From Actinomycetes bacterium (lineage in GTDB: Bacteria; Actinomycetota; Actinomycetes; Actinomycetales; Cellulomonadaceae): a stretch of DNA of 10,017 bases. Made by a program: the position numbers and the translations under genes. Positions 8,641-10,017 of the stretch are shown here, piece after piece. Where the stretch lies: contig JAJYTJ010000137.1 in NCBI GenBank assembly GCA_021793115.1, forward strand, positions 1 through 10,017, written 5' to 3'. Positions within the stretch are counted from its first letter, which is position 1; every line of letters starts with the position of its first letter. The notes below the pieces were generated by a model that had not been told where the DNA came from, did no database searches, and saw only the letters and a list, made by a program, of their open reading frames with translations.

Positions 8641-9315
8641 CTCGACGTCGAGAGACTGCTTCGTGGGCCCTGCGACCCCCGCCGGGCGGGGCTTGGTCAG
8701 CGCGGGGTGGCGCTCGAGCGACTTCAGGCCGTTCCACGCGAGGTTGACCAGGTGGGCCGCGACCTCCTGCTTGTCGGGGTTCTTCGCGTCGAGCCACCAC
8801 TGCCCGGTCAGCGCCACCATGCCGACGAGCATCTGCGCGTACATCGGCGCCGTGCGCGGGTCGAGGCCGGTGCGCTTGAACTGGTCGGCGAGCAGGTGCT
8901 CCACCTGCGTGGCGATGTCGCCGATGAGGCTGGAGAACGTGCCGGTGGCCTGCGCCACGGGCGAGTCGCGCACGAGGATGCGGAAGCCGTCCTCGGACCG
9001 CTCGACGTAGTCGAGCAGGGCCAGCGCCGTGCGCTCCACGAGCGCCTTGGGGTGCCCGCCACCCTCCAGGGCTCCGGTCAGCGCGGCCAGGAGGGCCTGC
9101 ATCTCACGGTCGACGACGACGGCGTAGATGCCCTCCTTGCCGCCGAAGTGCTCGTAGACCACGGGCTTGGAGACCTCGGCGCGCGCCGCGATCTCCTCGA
9201 TGCTCGTGTTGTCGAAGCCCTTCTCGGCGAAGAGCGTGCGTGAGACGTCCAGCAGTTGTGCGCGGCGTTGCGTGCCCGTCATGCGGCGAGCGGTCCGCCG
9301 CGAGTCGGTGGCCAC
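8638..9315 (-). CDS. TetR/AcrR family transcriptional regulator
   Basis: A DNA-binding repressor of 225 residues from GTG 9315. The N-terminal HTH is unmistakable: RRAQLLDVSRTLFAEKGFDNTSIEEIAARAEVSKPVVYEHFGGKEGIYAVVVDREM (about residues 17-72). The remaining three quarters is the helical ligand/dimerisation domain, for which no ligand can be named. Arg-rich residues before the HTH (SRRTARRMTGTQRR) are common in actinobacterial members. GTG 9315 lies 6 nt after a -10-like CACAAT (9327-9322); ATG 9282 is an alternative that still keeps the full HTH. An in-frame extension up to 9444 would run into the tRNA gene and is unlikely. The gene ends 9 nt before the marR-like start. The two regulators and the exporter may form one transcription unit. 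Confidence 0.9.
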   Translation of the reverse strand: MATDSRRTARRMTGTQRRAQLLDVSRTLFAEKGFDNTSIEEIAARAEVSKPVVYEHFGGKEGIYAVVVDREMQALLAALTGALEGGGHPKALVERTALALLDYVERSEDGFRILVRDSPVAQATGTFSSLIGDIATQVEHLLADQFKRTGLDPRTAPMYAQMLVGMVALTGQWWLDAKNPDKQEVAAHLVNLAWNGLKSLERHPALTKPRPAGVAGPTKQSLDVE

Positions 9316-9337
9316 CGGGGCATTGTGCCCGACGCCA

Positions 9338-9350
9338 CCCACGCGGTGGG
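9338..9350. promoter_or_regulatory. Candidate operator palindrome upstream of the tetR-like gene
   Basis: CCCAC-GCG-GTGGG is a perfect 5-bp inverted repeat with a 3-nt centre, 23-35 bp upstream of the tetR-like start. It would cover the -35 region if CACAAT (9322-9327, minus strand) is the -10 box. TetR proteins commonly autoregulate through such sites. The evidence is position and symmetry only. Confidence 0.35.
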
Positions 9351-9375
9351 GGACTTCGGGGCGCACCGGCGCTGG

Positions 9376-9381
9376 CAGACT
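9376..9381 (+). promoter_or_regulatory. Possible -10 box of the tRNA-Gln promoter
   Basis: CAGACT lies about 40 nt before the mature tRNA 5' end and resembles TAGACT-type -10 boxes of actinobacterial tRNA genes. No good -35 is seen at 17 nt. It is the best candidate in the 9316-9420 gap, but weak. Confidence 0.25.
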
Positions 9382-9420
9382 GGGCGCCGCGGCCCACGCG
9401 CCCTGCGCGCGGAGGGCCGG

Positions 9421-9492
9421 TCCGCCCTGGTGTAACGGCAGCACTCAGGCCTTTGGAGCCTTGGGGTCCAGGTTCGAATCCTGGGGGCGGAG
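9421..9492 (+). tRNA. tRNA-Gln (anticodon TTG)
   Basis: A complete cloverleaf can be drawn. The acceptor stem TCCGCCC (9421-9427) pairs perfectly with GGGCGGA (9485-9491). The discriminator base is G at 9492, a normal glutamine identity element. The anticodon stem CAGGC/GCCTT closes the loop CTTTGGA, giving anticodon TTG for codon CAA. The T arm is CCAGG-TTCGAAT-CCTGG (9468-9484). The sequence after the discriminator is CCC, so the terminal CCA is not encoded and must be added post-transcriptionally. It is flanked on its 3' side by an excisionase-like gene, which suggests that the 3' end of this tRNA serves as an integration site. Confidence 0.96.
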
Positions 9493-9495
9493 CCC

Positions 9496-9537
9496 TGTGA
9501 CCTGCGTAAACGCAAATCGGTGTCACATATGTGTCAC
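9496..9537. repeat. GTGTCAC repeats just downstream of tRNA-Gln
   Basis: GTGTCAC occurs at 9520-9526 and again at 9531-9537, 11 bp apart, which is one helical turn. An inverted partner, TGTGAC, lies at 9496-9501. CACATATGTG in between is itself palindromic. The block fills the 41-nt space between tRNA and xis and covers the xis stop codon. Such spaced short repeats beside a tRNA resemble arm-type binding sites of a tyrosine recombinase or Xis; this is inference. Confidence 0.45.
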
Positions 9538-9761
9538 AAGGGCTGGCCGACGCGTCTGGTCCGGGGCGCGTCGGACCACCGCTCGACCGGCCGCAGGACG
9601 TGGTCGACGTCGTCCCGCCGGAGCCGCAGGGCGCGCTTTCCGACTCGCAGGGCGGGCAGGGTTCCGTCCGCGATGAGCATGCGGATGAACCGGCCGGTGA
9701 CCCTCAGGCGGTCGGCGGCCTCGGTGACGGTCAGGAGCTCGTGCTCGGTGTTGACGGACAT
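9534..9761 (-). CDS. Excisionase-family HTH DNA-binding protein (Xis/AlpA-like)
   Basis: A 75-residue basic protein made of one MerR-like/excisionase winged helix. LLTVTEAADRLRVTGRFIRMLIADGTLPALRVGKRALRLRRDDVDHVL spans residues 9-56, followed by a short basic tail. The TVTEAAxxLxVT...IRxLIxxGxLPAxRVGxRxxRxRxxDVDxxL pattern is the standard excisionase/HTH_17 signature. ATG 9761 is supported by a perfect AAGGAGG (9772-9766) four bases upstream; longer in-frame extensions to 9872 lack this. In integrative elements such proteins bend DNA at att sites to steer the integrase towards excision. Its stop lies only 41 nt from the tRNA-Gln 3' end. No integrase gene lies between it and the tRNA, where integrase is most often found. 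Confidence 0.88.
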   Translation of the reverse strand: MSVNTEHELLTVTEAADRLRVTGRFIRMLIADGTLPALRVGKRALRLRRDDVDHVLRPVERWSDAPRTRRVGQPL

Positions 9762-9779
9762 GTCGCCTCCTTGATGGAT

Positions 9780-9863
9780 CTCAGGCGGCTGACGGATGGG
9801 GGATACCCGGCGTCCGCGTGCGGGACCGGCGGTCGACATCCCCCAACCACCTGAGCGGGTGGT
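9780..9863. repeat. Nested inverted repeats upstream of xis
   Basis: The outer arms CTCAGGCGG (9780-9788) and CCACCTGAG (9848-9856) match at 8 of 9 positions. The inner arms TGGGGGAT (9797-9804) and ATCCCCCA (9838-9845) are perfect complements 33 nt apart. A further perfect inverted repeat, ACCACC-TGAGCG-GGTGGT, occupies 9846-9863. The block lies between xis and the next gene and probably contains the xis promoter and regulator sites. Confidence 0.5.
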
Positions 9864-9882
9864 GACGTCCACGGTGTTCCGG

Positions 9883-9918
9883 GCCGATAGACAAGCCGAT
9901 GGACGAGTCGATGACGGG
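9883..9918. repeat. 12-nt tandem repeats (three units) in the divergent control region
   Basis: GCCGATAGACAA (9883-9894), GCCGATGGACGA (9895-9906) and the more diverged GTCGATGACGGG (9907-9918) follow each other without gaps. The third unit overlaps the proposed -35 box of the plus-strand gene. This iteron-like layout suits a regulator binding on successive near-helical turns. Confidence 0.45.
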
Positions 9919-9946
9919 GGGTGACACCCGGTCTAGCTTTCGCGCC
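9911..9946 (+). promoter_or_regulatory. Promoter for a leaderless plus-strand gene
   Basis: ATGACG (9911-9916) as a -35 box is separated by 17 nt from TAGCTT (9934-9939) as a -10 box, and a GTG start follows 7 nt later at 9947. The spacing is standard and the -10/start distance matches the hisS and marR cases in this window. Confidence 0.45.
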
Positions 9947-10017
9947 GTGAGTCAAGGGGCTCAGCGGGCAGGGGTGGTCGTCCGGGCTGTTGGCCCGGTT
10001 GGTGACGCGGCGGGGGG
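9947..10017 (+). CDS. Unidentified protein, N-terminus only (cut by window end)
   Basis: The frame opens with GTG 9947 and reads MSQGAQRAGVVVRAVGPVGDAAG without a stop to the window edge. The only support is the promoter-like ATGACG-N17-TAGCTT seven bases before the start and its position divergent from xis. No Shine-Dalgarno is present, which fits a leaderless transcript. Too little protein is visible to name a function; a gene of the putative integrated element is possible. It could also be non-coding. Confidence 0.35.
   Translation, partial: MSQGAQRAGVVVRAVGPVGDAAG

Noticed and set aside
5072..9507. Genomic island bounded by the shared CTGTGACCTGCGT
   Set aside because: The enclosed genes look like ordinary chromosomal genes in matching composition, no recombinase lies inside, and a 13-bp match can arise by chance.
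9493..9533. Remnant of an integrase 3' end between tRNA-Gln and xis
   Set aside because: Only 41 nt are available and no recognisable integrase C-terminal residues are seen in any frame.
9762..9872. Longer xis start up to 9872
   Set aside because: The perfect AAGGAGG immediately before ATG 9761 and the family's usual length favour the short form; the extension covers the inverted-repeat control region.

Overview
This is a GC-rich window, roughly three quarters G+C, with codons ending almost always in G or C. Many genes start with GTG, genes often overlap by 1 to 4 nt, and several start codons lie directly behind a TANNNT-type -10 box. That points to an actinobacterium; a Micrococcales lineage such as Cellulomonadaceae or Promicromonosporaceae is my inference from overall look, not from a database match.

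Left part, plus strand (2-5034). An ABC exporter pair of the YhaQ/YhaP (NatA/NatB-like) type comes first: an ATPase truncated by the window edge and an ABC-2 permease joined to it by a GTGA overlap. A perfect 12-bp hairpin follows. Next is a two-gene translation operon: hisS (histidyl-tRNA synthetase), apparently translated from a leaderless mRNA, and an ABC-F ATPase of the Uup type that starts inside the hisS stop codon (TGATG). The ABC-F protein has an unusual Ser/Thr/Arg-rich linker. It contains a 14-residue tandem repeat and a patch of short direct and inverted repeats.

Middle (5035-9315). A plus-strand DUF1992 (DnaJ-homologue C28-like) gene converges on, and overlaps by 53 nt, a minus-strand QorB-type NAD(P)H quinone oxidoreductase. 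Upstream of qorB lies a 305-bp gene-free gap. It holds three copies of an exactly 49-bp imperfect palindrome, TGGAAC...GTTCCA, followed by a dense run of G-tracts that abuts the stop codon of the next gene. That next gene starts a compact minus-strand block read as TetR regulator, MarR regulator, then a CynX/NimT-like MFS exporter. MarR and MFS are coupled by a GTGA overlap. The MarR gene appears to have its own leaderless promoter, whose -10 box begins with the TetR stop codon.

Right edge (9316-10017). A tRNA-Gln(TTG) is followed 41 nt later by the 3' end of a small minus-strand excisionase-like HTH gene with a perfect Shine-Dalgarno. Short GTGTCAC repeats one helical turn apart lie between them. 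To the right of xis is a control region with nested inverted repeats, three 12-nt tandem repeats and a leaderless-type promoter. It leads into a plus-strand reading frame cut by the window end. This looks like one boundary of an integrated element in a tRNA gene, but no integrase is visible in the window. The most unusual signals here are the 49-bp repeat cluster, the xis/tRNA junction with its divergent control region, and the repeat-bearing ABC-F linker.
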